A stretch of DNA of 7,377 nt. Source: Methanosarcinales archaeon. Its GTDB lineage: Archaea > Halobacteriota > Syntropharchaeia > Alkanophagales > Methanospirareceae. Both the position numbers and the translations under genes were made by a program. Each line of letters opens with the position of its first letter. Within the stretch, counting starts at the first letter, position 1. Location: contig JAENXH010000059.1 in NCBI GenBank assembly GCA_016649585.1, positions 1-7,377 on the forward strand, in the 5' to 3' direction. The notes under the pieces are model-generated. The model was not told the DNA's origin. It saw nothing but the letters and a program-made list of their open reading frames with translations, and did not search any database. Of this stretch, positions 1 to 6,174 are shown in pieces.

Positions 1-31
1 AGGTAAAAAGGGGTATGGGAAGTTATCAAAT

Positions 32-100
32 CTAAGACTAAGAGATCTCTCTTATCTTAGTTTTCATCCTCTTTTTTCATTTTTTATTTTTGTAATTACA
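32..100 (+). terminator. Hairpin plus T tracts, likely rightward terminator
   Basis: Bases 32-37 (CTAAGA) pair with 55-60 (TCTTAG), and 39-44 pair with 49-54, leaving an ATCT loop and a single bulged C: about 12 base pairs. The stem is followed by several T-rich runs between 61 and 93. This looks like an intrinsic terminator for a gene that ends left of the window. No reading frame is supported in bases 1-120. Confidence 0.5.
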
Positions 101-132
101 CTTTCGGGTTTAGGTTAATTGAGTGGGATATT

Positions 133-147
133 TACTTATATATATGT
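133..147 (+). promoter_or_regulatory. Possible archaeal promoter (TATA box) for a non-coding transcript
   Basis: ACTTATATATATG closely matches the archaeal TATA consensus. Initiation would be expected near 165. No reading frame of useful length follows before 719, so if this promoter is used it would make a non-coding RNA. The call rests on sequence match alone in A/T-rich DNA. Confidence 0.3.
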
Positions 148-164
148 GGTAGCTCTTACTTCTC

Positions 165-635
165 TACATAATATGCGATGTTCGCAAGAAGACACTTACA
201 TACATCATTTTGACACGTGATTTCACGAAGGAAGTAAGAATTCGGAATTTAGTGGATGATCCTATACTGTTTGAACAAACGAAGTAAGTTCGGGAAATTA
301 AAATTTGAGAAAGTTTTTACTTGAAAGCCGCATGCGATGCTTAAAAACCTTTAGCGACTATGAATGAAAGAAGCTCTCAAATTTCAACGTCCCACGACAC
401 CAATACAACGGTAATAGTGAACTATCCAACCGCAGAAGAACGTTAAAAGGTGAAATCCGCGTGGATTTAAGGATAAATTGCCCCACTCCATCATTCTCAA
501 AATCGGAGGGAGCACCTCAAGCGGAGTGCATAACGCAGCTTTGCACCTAAAATACTAATTTTGAGCGAATCAAGGTGCAGAATCATGAATGAAAGTGCAA
601 ACGTGAATAAAGGTGCGAAGCCGTAACAAGAGAAA
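165..635 (+). other. Gene-free stretch rich in inverted repeats; candidate structured RNA
   Basis: No reading frame is supported here; the ATG at 173 gives only 15 codons. Visible inverted repeats are: 174-178 with 182-186; 216-219 with 224-227; 269-272 with 277-280; 301-310 with 375-384 (10 perfect pairs) enclosing 313-319 with 342-348 and a small hairpin 330-333/337-340; 453-458 with 463-468 around a GCGT loop; 493-503 with 558-570 (11 pairs, two-base bulge) enclosing 526-530/542-546. TGCACCT at 542-548 could instead pair with AGGTGCA at 573-579, an alternative fold. The 11-mer ATGAATGAAAG occurs at 360-370 and 585-595, and a degenerate repeat (CGAAG..GTAAG..TTCGG) occurs at 226-250 and 280-300. 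I do not recognise a known RNA family. It could be an orphan RNA, a group II intron remnant, or decayed mobile DNA. Confidence 0.3.
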
Positions 636-645
636 GCTTTATATG
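631..645 (+). promoter_or_regulatory. Promoter of the DUF262-fragment/RelA-SpoT unit
   Basis: AGAAAG followed by CTTTATATG matches a BRE plus TATA box, centred near 641. The predicted start of transcription, about 25 bases on, falls near 667, where the hairpin 666-698 begins. A second A/T-rich match at 692-701 (GTATATAAAA) is less likely because it would start transcription at or past the ATG at 719 and waste the strong ribosome site. Confidence 0.45.
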
Positions 646-665
646 CGTTTCGGTCACTCTCAAAC

Positions 666-710
666 ATATACGGGATTTAGTGAAAGCGTACCGTATATAA
701 AAAGGGAGGT
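666..710 (+). promoter_or_regulatory. 5' leader hairpin and strong ribosome binding site
   Basis: ATATACGG at 666-673 is perfectly complementary to CCGTATAT at 691-698, an 8-bp stem with a 17-base loop. Six bases later lies GGGAGGT (704-710), a near-ideal Shine-Dalgarno site eight bases ahead of the ATG at 719. The stem does not cover the ribosome site, so it may protect the 5' end or act as a protein site rather than as a simple occlusion switch. The strong site argues that the short frame at 719 is translated. Confidence 0.5.
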
Positions 711-718
711 CCGGTCAA

Positions 719-826
719 ATGAAAGTGGAAGGGAGATCAAGGGCTATTGATAAGGCTTTTAAGATGAGAGATTGGATTGAACTGCATGACTTTCAAAGAG
801 AAGAAGTTTGGCTCAATCTAGAATGA
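719..826 (+). pseudogene. 35-codon frame resembling the N-terminus of a DUF262 protein, coupled to the next gene
   Basis: This ATG frame has an excellent ribosome site (GGGAGGT, 704-710) and ends at the TGA 824-826, overlapping the next ATG (823-825) as ATGA. The peptide contains RAIDKAF, then an amphipathic stretch, then DFQREEVW at residues 24-31. An FQRxxVW motif near the N-terminus is typical of DUF262 (GmrSD/ParB-like nuclease) proteins, in which it is followed by a few hundred more residues including a DGQQR-type motif. Here only four residues follow before the stop. The simplest reading is that a deletion removed the rest of a DUF262 gene and left its expression signals and start driving the downstream gene. 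Alternatives are a genuine small protein (perhaps an antitoxin-like partner) or a leader peptide whose only task is coupling. The DUF262 link rests on recalled motif similarity; the translation signals are seen directly. Confidence 0.5.
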
Positions 827-1890
827 CTACCCAAAAAATCGATGAAGCGGTCGAATGGTATAAGGAAAATAGACCGAAATACGAAATATTGGCAAAAAAG
901 GTAAAAGAAATACTTAGAGAAAATTTAGATATCACAAGAATTACCTATCTAGATGTCACCAACAGAACTAAAACGGTGGATAGTTTCAAGAAAAAAGTTT
1001 TGGCGAAAAAGTATGAAGATCCAATCAATGAAAACAAAGATTATGCAGGAGTCCGAGTTATTACATATATTGATTCCGAAGCACAAAAAGCATTAGCCAT
1101 AATCAATAATCTATTTGATATCGATCCTGAACAAACTATTGATAAATCAGAGGAATTGGGTACTGATAGAGTCGGATATAGGTCCATCCAAACGGTAGCA
1201 AAATTTTTGGATGATAGATGTAAGATTCCCGAATTCAAAAGATTAAAGGGCATGTATTTTGAGATTCAAATTAGAACTATTTTGCAACATGCCTGGGCAG
1301 AAATAGAACATGACAGAAATTATAAATTCAGTGGGGTCCTCCCCAAAGAAATACAGAGAAGATTCAAAATCCTTTCCGGCTTACTTGAGCTAGCTGATAG
1401 AGAGTTTGATGATATTGCCAAATCAATAGATGCGTACTCGGAAACTGTTGCGGAAAAGACTAGTATTGGTGACTTAGCTATACCAATAAATAGCACATCA
1501 TTAAGAGAGTATATACATAATAAATTTGCCTCTTTAATCGAATCAGGTATTTTGGAAGCCTCTGATTTTGTCGATGACGAAATAATTGAGGAACTTGAAG
1601 AGTATTATGGTATAACCTCACTTGATCAGTTAGATGAAATTGTACCCCATGATCTAATAGAGAATTATTTGTCAATGAATCAGAGTCTTTGGTATAATGG
1701 CATAATAATCGATATATTAATTATAAACAATCCCGAGTTTTATTTCGAAAAAGCTTGGAAAAACAAGTGGGGCGTCACTGATCCTAGTGACGTTCCTTTT
1801 TTTAAAAAATACGGTATAGATTTAAGGGACCTGGCAAAGAAATACCATTTTGAGATATACAACCTGAATTTGACAGTTAATTCAATTTGA
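823..1890 (+). CDS. RelA/SpoT-domain nucleotide pyrophosphotransferase-like protein, possible toxic alarmone synthetase
   Basis: This 355-aa protein has the motifs of the RelA/SpoT synthetase fold, which moves pyrophosphate from ATP to GDP/GTP or, in some toxic relatives, to adenosine nucleotides or tRNA ends. R48-x-K50-x3-S54 with K57 corresponds to the RxKxxxS region. D73-YAGVR78 corresponds to the DxxGxR strand, GYRS at 118-121 to the conserved GYxS, and E147-x-Q149-x-R151-T with QHAWAEIEH at 155-163 to the catalytic EIQIRT...HAWAEIEH block. The GYRSxH histidine is Q123 here. Residues 175-205 form the usual helical tail (LLELADREFD). About 150 further residues have no motif I recognise; the overall length is like fused CapRel-type toxin-antitoxin proteins rather than the ~200-aa small synthetases. 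No HD hydrolase, TGS or ACT domain is present. The ATG at 823 is preferred to an upstream TTG at 808 because it overlaps the preceding stop as ATGA. Synthetase-fold membership is near certain; activity and a role in phage defence are inferred. Confidence 0.85.
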   Translation: MTTQKIDEAVEWYKENRPKYEILAKKVKEILRENLDITRITYLDVTNRTKTVDSFKKKVLAKKYEDPINENKDYAGVRVITYIDSEAQKALAIINNLFDIDPEQTIDKSEELGTDRVGYRSIQTVAKFLDDRCKIPEFKRLKGMYFEIQIRTILQHAWAEIEHDRNYKFSGVLPKEIQRRFKILSGLLELADREFDDIAKSIDAYSETVAEKTSIGDLAIPINSTSLREYIHNKFASLIESGILEASDFVDDEIIEELEEYYGITSLDQLDEIVPHDLIENYLSMNQSLWYNGIIIDILIINNPEFYFEKAWKNKWGVTDPSDVPFFKKYGIDLRDLAKKYHFEIYNLNLTVNSI

Positions 1891-1930
1891 GCGCACATAT
1901 TAACAAAAATCCACCTTTTTCATTTCGAAA

Positions 1931-1983
1931 AATCTGGCGTTGTGCCAGATTCGGATTCATAACTAATTGGAGACGTCTTTTTC
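1931..1983 (+). terminator. Hairpin then T run after the RelA/SpoT-like gene
   Basis: AATCTGGC at 1931-1938 pairs perfectly with GCCAGATT at 1944-1951 around a GTTGT loop. A T-rich run (1976-1982) follows about 25 bases later, just after the palindrome AGACGTCT at 1971-1978. The distance between stem and T run is longer than in a textbook terminator, so the hairpin may serve mainly as a 3' end stabiliser. Confidence 0.35.
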
Positions 1984-2031
1984 TCTAAAAATCTGGAGCT
2001 TCACTGCATGTTTTCTCTAAAAATGAGGAGC
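1979..2031. repeat. Pair of 21-base direct repeats
   Basis: Bases 1979-1999 and 2011-2031 share TTTTCTCTAAAAAT followed by two differing bases and GGAGC, 19 of 21 identical, with a 32-base period. The core AAAAATCTGG of the first copy also occurs at 1928-1937, in the left arm of the hairpin before it. They lie between the RelA/SpoT-like gene and the transposase and could be transposase-binding sites near an insertion sequence end, or relics of the original 3' flank. Confidence 0.4.
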
Positions 2032-2064
2032 CTCGCGGCTAATCGTGGTATCAAAAATAAATGC

Positions 2065-2082
2065 GAAAAACTTGGGTTTTTC
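2065..2082 (-). terminator. Hairpin just after the transposase stop
   Basis: GAAAAAC at 2065-2071 pairs with GTTTTTC at 2076-2082 around TTGG, directly past the transposase stop codon (2084-2086). On the minus strand it is followed by a T-rich stretch (2060-2050). It could end the transposase transcript and also block read-through from the converging RelA/SpoT-like gene. Confidence 0.35.
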
Positions 2083-2083
2083 A

Positions 2084-3541
2084 CTACCCAAACGAGAGAT
2101 TAATGAATTTTTCCAGGAATTTAGTGACGTTAGCAAATTTCTTGGAGATAAACATGCCAAAAGCATCACACGTGATAACAAGTGTCAAACGCCTCAGGCG
2201 ATCCAGTAGTGTCTTTTTGGTTTTACCAACAACCCCCATCGCCTGCTGACACAGACCAACGAATAAGGTGGCGATCATGCAGATTAGAGCAGCACCCTTC
2301 ACCGCATTATCAGTCCAGACTCTGAATGGTCTTATCCTGTGGACGTTCTTCAGATCGCAGATCAATTTCTCGATTTTATCCTTCCTTCGGTAGAGACGTA
2401 AAGCGCTCTTTGGCTTCAGTCTCCTGCTCGATTCCAAAGCAAAGAAACCGTCCAGATCCTTGTCTTTTTCCAGTTCAGCCCAGAGCTCTTCATCGGTTTT
2501 CTTGATCAAACGGTTCTGGATTGTTACTTCTGTCGTCACAATAACATTGTTCAGCTCTTTCGTAACCTTCTTCCGTTTTGTCAATCGTCTCAAGCCCTTC
2601 GCACCCTTTCCCAGTATCTTCTTTGCCAACGCTTCTTTCTCCAAAAGAATCTTTTTTATCACCTCTCCTCTCTTCTTTGCCTCTCTCTTCGCTTTCCGTT
2701 CGTCAAAGTAGAAGAAGTCGTACACATCGTCACGCTTCTTCCACCATGCGAATACTCTCTCGCCTGTTTTATAGCGGAACAACTCCACCATCAAGCTCTT
2801 ATCAACCTGCTTCAGCCTCTCAAGAAGTTCCGTTGTATTCTTAATAGCCGTCAGATAGTCCCGCCCGCTGTTTCGAATCAGTTCACCGTTTTCTTTCGAG
2901 TTCGCACCTTTATCGAAGATCATCAGCGCAGTCTTTGGCAGTCTCGATTCGATTGCCAAATAGTCTTTTCTGAACTGCTTAGTATCAACGAGATTGCCCT
3001 CTTCAACGGAGAAGTGGAAGGGTATGCACTTTCCAGCAGTCATTGCGAGACCTAACTTCACCTGCCTTTTATCCGGTCTATGATCCCTGCTATACCCGGG
3101 TTTTGCAAGCTTGCAGCTGTCTCCGTTGAAAAACGACGAGGTCCAATCAATGAATACATAGTTCAGGTCCAACCCGAACTTTTTATTGACTTCGTCCATC
3201 AGCGAGGGGTATATCCTTTCAGCGTTTTCGCCGAGTAGTTCAAGGCCTCGGTAGTAGGTTCTCTCATGGATTTCCTCTGGTTTGATGTCGAATTCCAACG
3301 TTGCAGATGATGCATCGCGTATATGCTTAACACTCTGCAATACACTGTCTGGCTTGTCTATTCTCGCAGAAACCAGCGACAACGCGATTTTATCCAGCGG
3401 TAATCCCTTCTTCTTGATTTTGAGAGTGTTGATAATGCGAGAAAGCGCGATATGGGCGTCCATTTTCTTCACCAGTTCTGTTCCACCCGCATGCAGGGTG
3501 TTTATGCATTCATACGTCCCATTCATAGCTATCACCACCAT
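2084..3541 (-). CDS. IS1634-like (IS4-superfamily) DDE transposase
   Basis: A complete 485-aa transposase of a cut-and-paste insertion sequence. The first catalytic Asp is D132 in IDWTS, followed by the GYSRDHRPDKRQ segment (149-160) and GL, typical of the IS1634 group. The second Asp is D210 in IFDKGANS. The C-terminal Glu is E391 in the signature Y384-x2-K387-x3-E391-x6-K398, the Y-R-E-K motif with a conservative Lys for Arg. A long basic insertion (about 281-345) lies between the second Asp and Glu, as usual for IS4-like enzymes. The frame has no stop or frameshift, so it may be active. ATG 3541 has no ribosome site; the ATG at 3526 (residue 6) has GGTGGTGA five bases ahead and may be the true start. 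I could not define terminal inverted repeats or a target duplication. Confidence 0.9.
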   Translation of the reverse strand: MVVIAMNGTYECINTLHAGGTELVKKMDAHIALSRIINTLKIKKKGLPLDKIALSLVSARIDKPDSVLQSVKHIRDASSATLEFDIKPEEIHERTYYRGLELLGENAERIYPSLMDEVNKKFGLDLNYVFIDWTSSFFNGDSCKLAKPGYSRDHRPDKRQVKLGLAMTAGKCIPFHFSVEEGNLVDTKQFRKDYLAIESRLPKTALMIFDKGANSKENGELIRNSGRDYLTAIKNTTELLERLKQVDKSLMVELFRYKTGERVFAWWKKRDDVYDFFYFDERKAKREAKKRGEVIKKILLEKEALAKKILGKGAKGLRRLTKRKKVTKELNNVIVTTEVTIQNRLIKKTDEELWAELEKDKDLDGFFALESSRRLKPKSALRLYRRKDKIEKLICDLKNVHRIRPFRVWTDNAVKGAALICMIATLFVGLCQQAMGVVGKTKKTLLDRLRRLTLVITCDAFGMFISKKFANVTKFLEKFINLSFG

Positions 3542-3909
3542 TTAAGTCTCTATTAGATATTTGATGGCTTTGCACTTATCTATTTCGGCTCAAATCGTTT
3601 TAGAAAAAGTTGCTGGTGTCAAATTCAGGATACAACGTACGCTAAAGCAATTAAAGAATGGTTTTAAACTTTCTTCTCCGAAAGATGATGTTTCCAAAAT
3701 ATCAAACAAAAAAACGCACAGTCAACTGTTTTATAACAAAAGTTAAACGTCTGACCACCAGCTTACACTTAACCATTTTTCGTAAAGTTGGCTTTGCGTT
3801 ACTTATATAGATTTAATTACCGACAGAAGATGCCTTATGATTTTTCTGCAGTGGATCACTCTGTACTATGACTATTCGATTCATTATGAGTGTATGTAGT
3901 ATAACTAAC
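3542..3909. other. Gene-free stretch between transposase and the YwbE-like gene
   Basis: I see no gene I can support. The plus-strand 61-codon frame at 3561-3746 has no ribosome site and low-complexity K/S-rich content. An A/T-rich element at 3800-3810 (ACTTATATAG) reads as a TATA box on both strands. On the plus strand it would precede a 20-codon frame at 3837-3899, and on the minus strand a 24-codon frame at 3776-3702; neither shows a recognisable protein. A minus-strand TATA-like AAATATCTA near 3557-3570 may serve the transposase. The right end of the insertion sequence probably falls here. Confidence 0.4.
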
Positions 3910-4107
3910 CTACAAGTTTAGAATTTCTTTCACCCTACCGACTTCGCCAGATGTAAGGCGGACTTTTATGCCATGTGGATGTGTTGTAGAATTCGTGAGA
4001 ATGTCTTTAACGATCCCTTCTGTTAACTTTCCGGAGCGTTGATCCTTCTTCAGTACAATTGCTACCCGTATTCCCGGTTTTATATTCGCTCGTTTCGTTA
4101 CCGCCAT
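3910..4107 (-). CDS. ywbE: YwbE family protein (DUF2196)
   Basis: A complete 65-aa basic protein that matches the YwbE/DUF2196 family over its whole length. Recognisable blocks are NIKPGIRVAIVLKKDQ near residues 8-23, KLTEGIVKDILT at about 27-38, the THPHGIKVRL segment at 42-51, and a closing GEVGRVKEIL. The family is small, widespread in bacteria and archaea, and has no established biochemical role; the pattern of short beta strands suggests an SH3-like or KOW-like barrel that could bind nucleic acid, which is inference. It starts 57 bases after the small membrane protein gene and on the same strand, so it could be read from the ABC operon or from its own A/T-rich promoter (AAAATTAA, 4136-4143, about 30 bases ahead). 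No ribosome site is evident, which would fit a short or absent leader. Confidence 0.88.
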   Translation of the reverse strand: MAVTKRANIKPGIRVAIVLKKDQRSGKLTEGIVKDILTNSTTHPHGIKVRLTSGEVGRVKEILNL

Positions 4108-4164
4108 AACTTAAGTAATCATAAAGTTCCTGGTTAATTTTAACTTTGCTCAAGCAGGCCTTAA

Positions 4165-4365
4165 TTACGCGCCGAAGAACCGGTACATCGGTCTGATTGC
4201 CACTACAATCGCTGCCGCAAGATACCAGTACCAGTCCAGCGATACGATCGCAGGCCAGAACTTAACGATCAGCAGCGTTGCGAAGAGCACGGTAAATTTC
4301 GTCAGGCCTATATCCCAGATATCCATATTTTTTGCCTTTTCATTCGCCCACTTCACGAATCCCAT
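4165..4365 (-). CDS. Small two-span membrane protein, last gene of the ABC operon
   Basis: I choose the ATG at 4365 (66 aa), which has a GGGGTAGTGA stretch just upstream; the ATG at 4401 would add twelve Lys-rich residues and lies five bases after the permease stop, so it cannot be excluded. The peptide begins with a hydrophilic WANEKAKNMDIWDIG segment, then a hydrophobic helix at about residues 21-41 and a second at about 46-62 beginning WYWYL and ending near RPMYRFF. Similar small proteins with an N-terminal WxxEKAKKM-like segment occur as hypothetical proteins in archaea, to my recollection. The position behind an ABC-2 permease suggests an accessory subunit or a small protein that modulates the transporter, but no function is established. 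Confidence 0.75.
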   Translation of the reverse strand: MGFVKWANEKAKNMDIWDIGLTKFTVLFATLLIVKFWPAIVSLDWYWYLAAAIVVAIRPMYRFFGA

Positions 4366-4406
4366 AAATTTCACTACCCCTTCCTTTTTCTTAAAATACA
4401 TGTTTG

Positions 4407-5156
4407 TTAGACATCAATCCTTCTGAATAAGGTAGCCCCTACGACCACCATAAAGACGGTAAACCCTGCCAGCACGACAAAGCCAAAGAACGGATTCACC
4501 TGTGACGTTCCCGATAACCCGTACCGTATCCCTTCCACGCCGTAGGTCAACGGGTCTAGCAGCGTCAGTGACCGCAACCATGAGGGCAAGCTATCGATCG
4601 GGAAGAGTGCTCCGGACAGCCCGAATATCGGAAAGATGACGAAATTCATGATGAGCTGGAAGCCGTGCATGTCCTCCATCTTCGACGCGATCGCAATGCC
4701 AAACGCGGTGAACGAAAGCCCGATGAGCACCATAAATACCGAGGCAACCAAGAACCCTGGGACACTGGTTACGTTCAGGCCCATGAAGAGGGACAGCGCG
4801 AGTATGATAAATCCCTGGATAAACGCGGTTGTCGCGCCGCCCAGTGTCTGACCAAACATAATCTCCAATCGCGAGACGGGCGCCACTAACGTCTCTTTCA
4901 GGAATCCAAACTGCTTGTCCCAGATGATCTGGATACCGGAAAAGACGGACGTGAACAGCACACTCATGGAAACGATACCGGGGACAATAAAGCCCATATA
5001 GCCCTGCCCCGCACCCGGAATCCGCACCACTGAATTGAGCCCGAAGCCAAGTACGAGCAGAAAGAAGAGCGGCATGCCCAGACTGCCAACGATCCTGCTC
5101 TTCGAGCGCAGGTACCGCTTCATGTTCCGTAACCAGATCGTGTATACAATGTCCAT
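4407..5156 (-). CDS. ABC-2 type transporter permease (DrrB-like)
   Basis: A 249-aa integral membrane protein of the ABC2_membrane family, the channel half of an exporter for drugs, lipids or similar hydrophobic molecules. Six spans are visible at about residues 25-44, 53-75, 106-126, 133-157, 167-187 and 223-244, with a cytoplasmic N-terminus rich in Arg/Lys. The segment WDKQFGFLKETLVAPVSR (79-96) is the conserved coupling region contacting the ATPase. FPIFGLSGALFPID (175-188), followed by LPSWL and DPLTYGVEGIRYG (201-213), is the family signature before the last span. Length is normal. It starts 30 bases after the ATPase gene, with GAGGAGGGGAG (5171-5181) ahead of the ATG at a rather long 14-base spacing. 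It should dimerise and pair with the ATPase encoded upstream. The substrate is not predictable from sequence. Confidence 0.92.
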   Translation of the reverse strand: MDIVYTIWLRNMKRYLRSKSRIVGSLGMPLFFLLVLGFGLNSVVRIPGAGQGYMGFIVPGIVSMSVLFTSVFSGIQIIWDKQFGFLKETLVAPVSRLEIMFGQTLGGATTAFIQGFIILALSLFMGLNVTSVPGFLVASVFMVLIGLSFTAFGIAIASKMEDMHGFQLIMNFVIFPIFGLSGALFPIDSLPSWLRSLTLLDPLTYGVEGIRYGLSGTSQVNPFFGFVVLAGFTVFMVVVGATLFRRIDV

Positions 5157-5186
5157 TTTTGGTATCTTCTCTCCCCTCCTCTTATC

Positions 5187-6173
5187 TTATCGCCTCCCCA
5201 TTCGATGTATCATACGCATGTGGTCTTTGCTGCTGGCTTCCCCTTCCCGTATCGTCCGCCCGGTAAAGTGTAAGAAGACATCTTCAAGTGTCGGTTTTCG
5301 AATAGAAATAGAATCAATCTCAATGCCGTTCGTGGCAGAAAGATTAGCGATCTCTGCAACGTGTCTCTCTGCATTTTCCAGATTGATGGTAACAAAGCCG
5401 TCATGCGGCTCTACGTGCTTAACCCAGGATAGCGTTTTGAGCTTCGCATACAGCTCCTCTCTTTCCGATGATGTTATCGTGATCACGTCCCCGCCGATCT
5501 CTTCTTTCAGCTTCTCCGGCGTCTCCGATGCGATTAACTTTCCCTTATCCATTATCGCTACTCTGTCACAGAGCCGGTCTGCTTCGTCCATATAATGGGT
5601 GGTGAGGATTATCGTTATGCCCTTCTCCTTATTCAAGTTCTCGATATACTCCCAGATATGGTTTCTTGTCTGGGGGTCCAGACCAAGCGTCGGCTCATCC
5701 AGAAACAGCACCTTCGGCTCGTGCAGTAACCCCCGGGCGATTTCCAAACGCCGCCTCATTCCGCCGGAAAATGTTTTTACAATATCATTCTTTTTCTCTT
5801 CCAGTTCAACAAGCTTCAACAGTTCCACAATCTTTTGCTGCCGTACCGTTTTCGAAATACGATATAGTCGCCCGTGAAAGTCCATATTCTCATACGCAGT
5901 TAGCTCCTCATCCAGGCTCTGATCCTGAAAGACGATACCAATCGATTTCCTTATATCATCATCCCTCTTCGTGAGCTCAAAGCCATTAACAAGCGCAGAA
6001 CCGGACGTTGGCCGCAATAAAGTCGCAAGCATGGAAATGGTTGTCGTTTTACCCGCTCCGTTAGGCCCAAGCAGTCCAAAAATCTCGCCGCTCTCTATGC
6101 TGAACGAAACGTTGTCTACGGCAACAAAGCCGTTAAAATTCTTAGTCAGATTTTCAACTTCTATTGCGAACAT
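5187..6173 (-). CDS. ABC transporter ATP-binding protein (DrrA-like, with DUF4162-type C-terminus)
   Basis: A 328-aa ATPase that powers the adjacent permease. Numbered from the ATG at 6173: Walker A GPNGAGKTT at 36-44, Q-loop VFQDQS with Q83, signature FSGGMRRR at 135-142, Walker B VLFLDEP at 155-161, D-loop GLDP at 164-167 and switch His193 in TTH. Every catalytic residue is present. After about residue 225 comes a C-terminal extension with beta strands and a closing KPTLEDVFLHFTGR segment, typical of the DUF4162 domain in daunorubicin-type exporters. A TTG at 6182 would overlap the PadR gene; the ATG at 6173 is preferred because it follows the PadR stop (6175-6177) by one base and has GAGGATT at a good distance. 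The arrangement implies translational coupling to padR. The exported substrate is unknown. Confidence 0.95.
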   Translation of the reverse strand: MFAIEVENLTKNFNGFVAVDNVSFSIESGEIFGLLGPNGAGKTTTISMLATLLRPTSGSALVNGFELTKRDDDIRKSIGIVFQDQSLDEELTAYENMDFHGRLYRISKTVRQQKIVELLKLVELEEKKNDIVKTFSGGMRRRLEIARGLLHEPKVLFLDEPTLGLDPQTRNHIWEYIENLNKEKGITIILTTHYMDEADRLCDRVAIMDKGKLIASETPEKLKEEIGGDVITITSSEREELYAKLKTLSWVKHVEPHDGFVTINLENAERHVAEIANLSATNGIEIDSISIRKPTLEDVFLHFTGRTIREGEASSKDHMRMIHRMGRR

Positions 6174-6174
6174 C

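Larger units (their letters stand above)
2040..3800 (-). mobile_element. IS1634-like insertion sequence, ends not defined
   Basis: The intact transposase implies an insertion sequence somewhat longer than the 1.46-kb gene. The left end should lie in 1891-2083 and the right end in 3542-3909, but no pair of inverted repeats long enough to trust was found by eye. The best match is CGAAAAAT at 1926-1933 against its complement ATTTTTCG at 3775-3782, only eight bases and without a matching flanking duplication. The stated limits are approximate. Confidence 0.5.

Noticed and set aside
400..720. Possible group II intron domain I, suggested by phrases such as GTGAATAAAGGTGCGAAGCC
   Set aside because: No reverse transcriptase gene, no GUGYG 5' end that can be placed and no domain V hairpin was found; kept only as an alternative for the structured stretch.
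2460..2844. Plus-strand frames over the transposase and over the ABC genes (for example 5035-5595 and 5666-5974)
   Set aside because: They are antisense shadows of well-supported genes, with Ser/Arg-rich composition and no motifs.
3561..3746. Plus-strand 61-codon frame beside the transposase
   Set aside because: No ribosome site, low-complexity Lys/Ser-rich content and no recognisable motif; it lies where the insertion sequence end is expected.
1926..3782. CGAAAAAT/ATTTTTCG as terminal inverted repeats of the insertion sequence
   Set aside because: Only eight A-rich bases match, similarity does not extend inward convincingly and no flanking target duplication is seen.
3837..3899. 20-codon plus-strand frame about 30 bases after a TATA-like element
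   Set aside because: Too short and without any recognised sequence; the TATA-like element is symmetric and could serve either strand or none.
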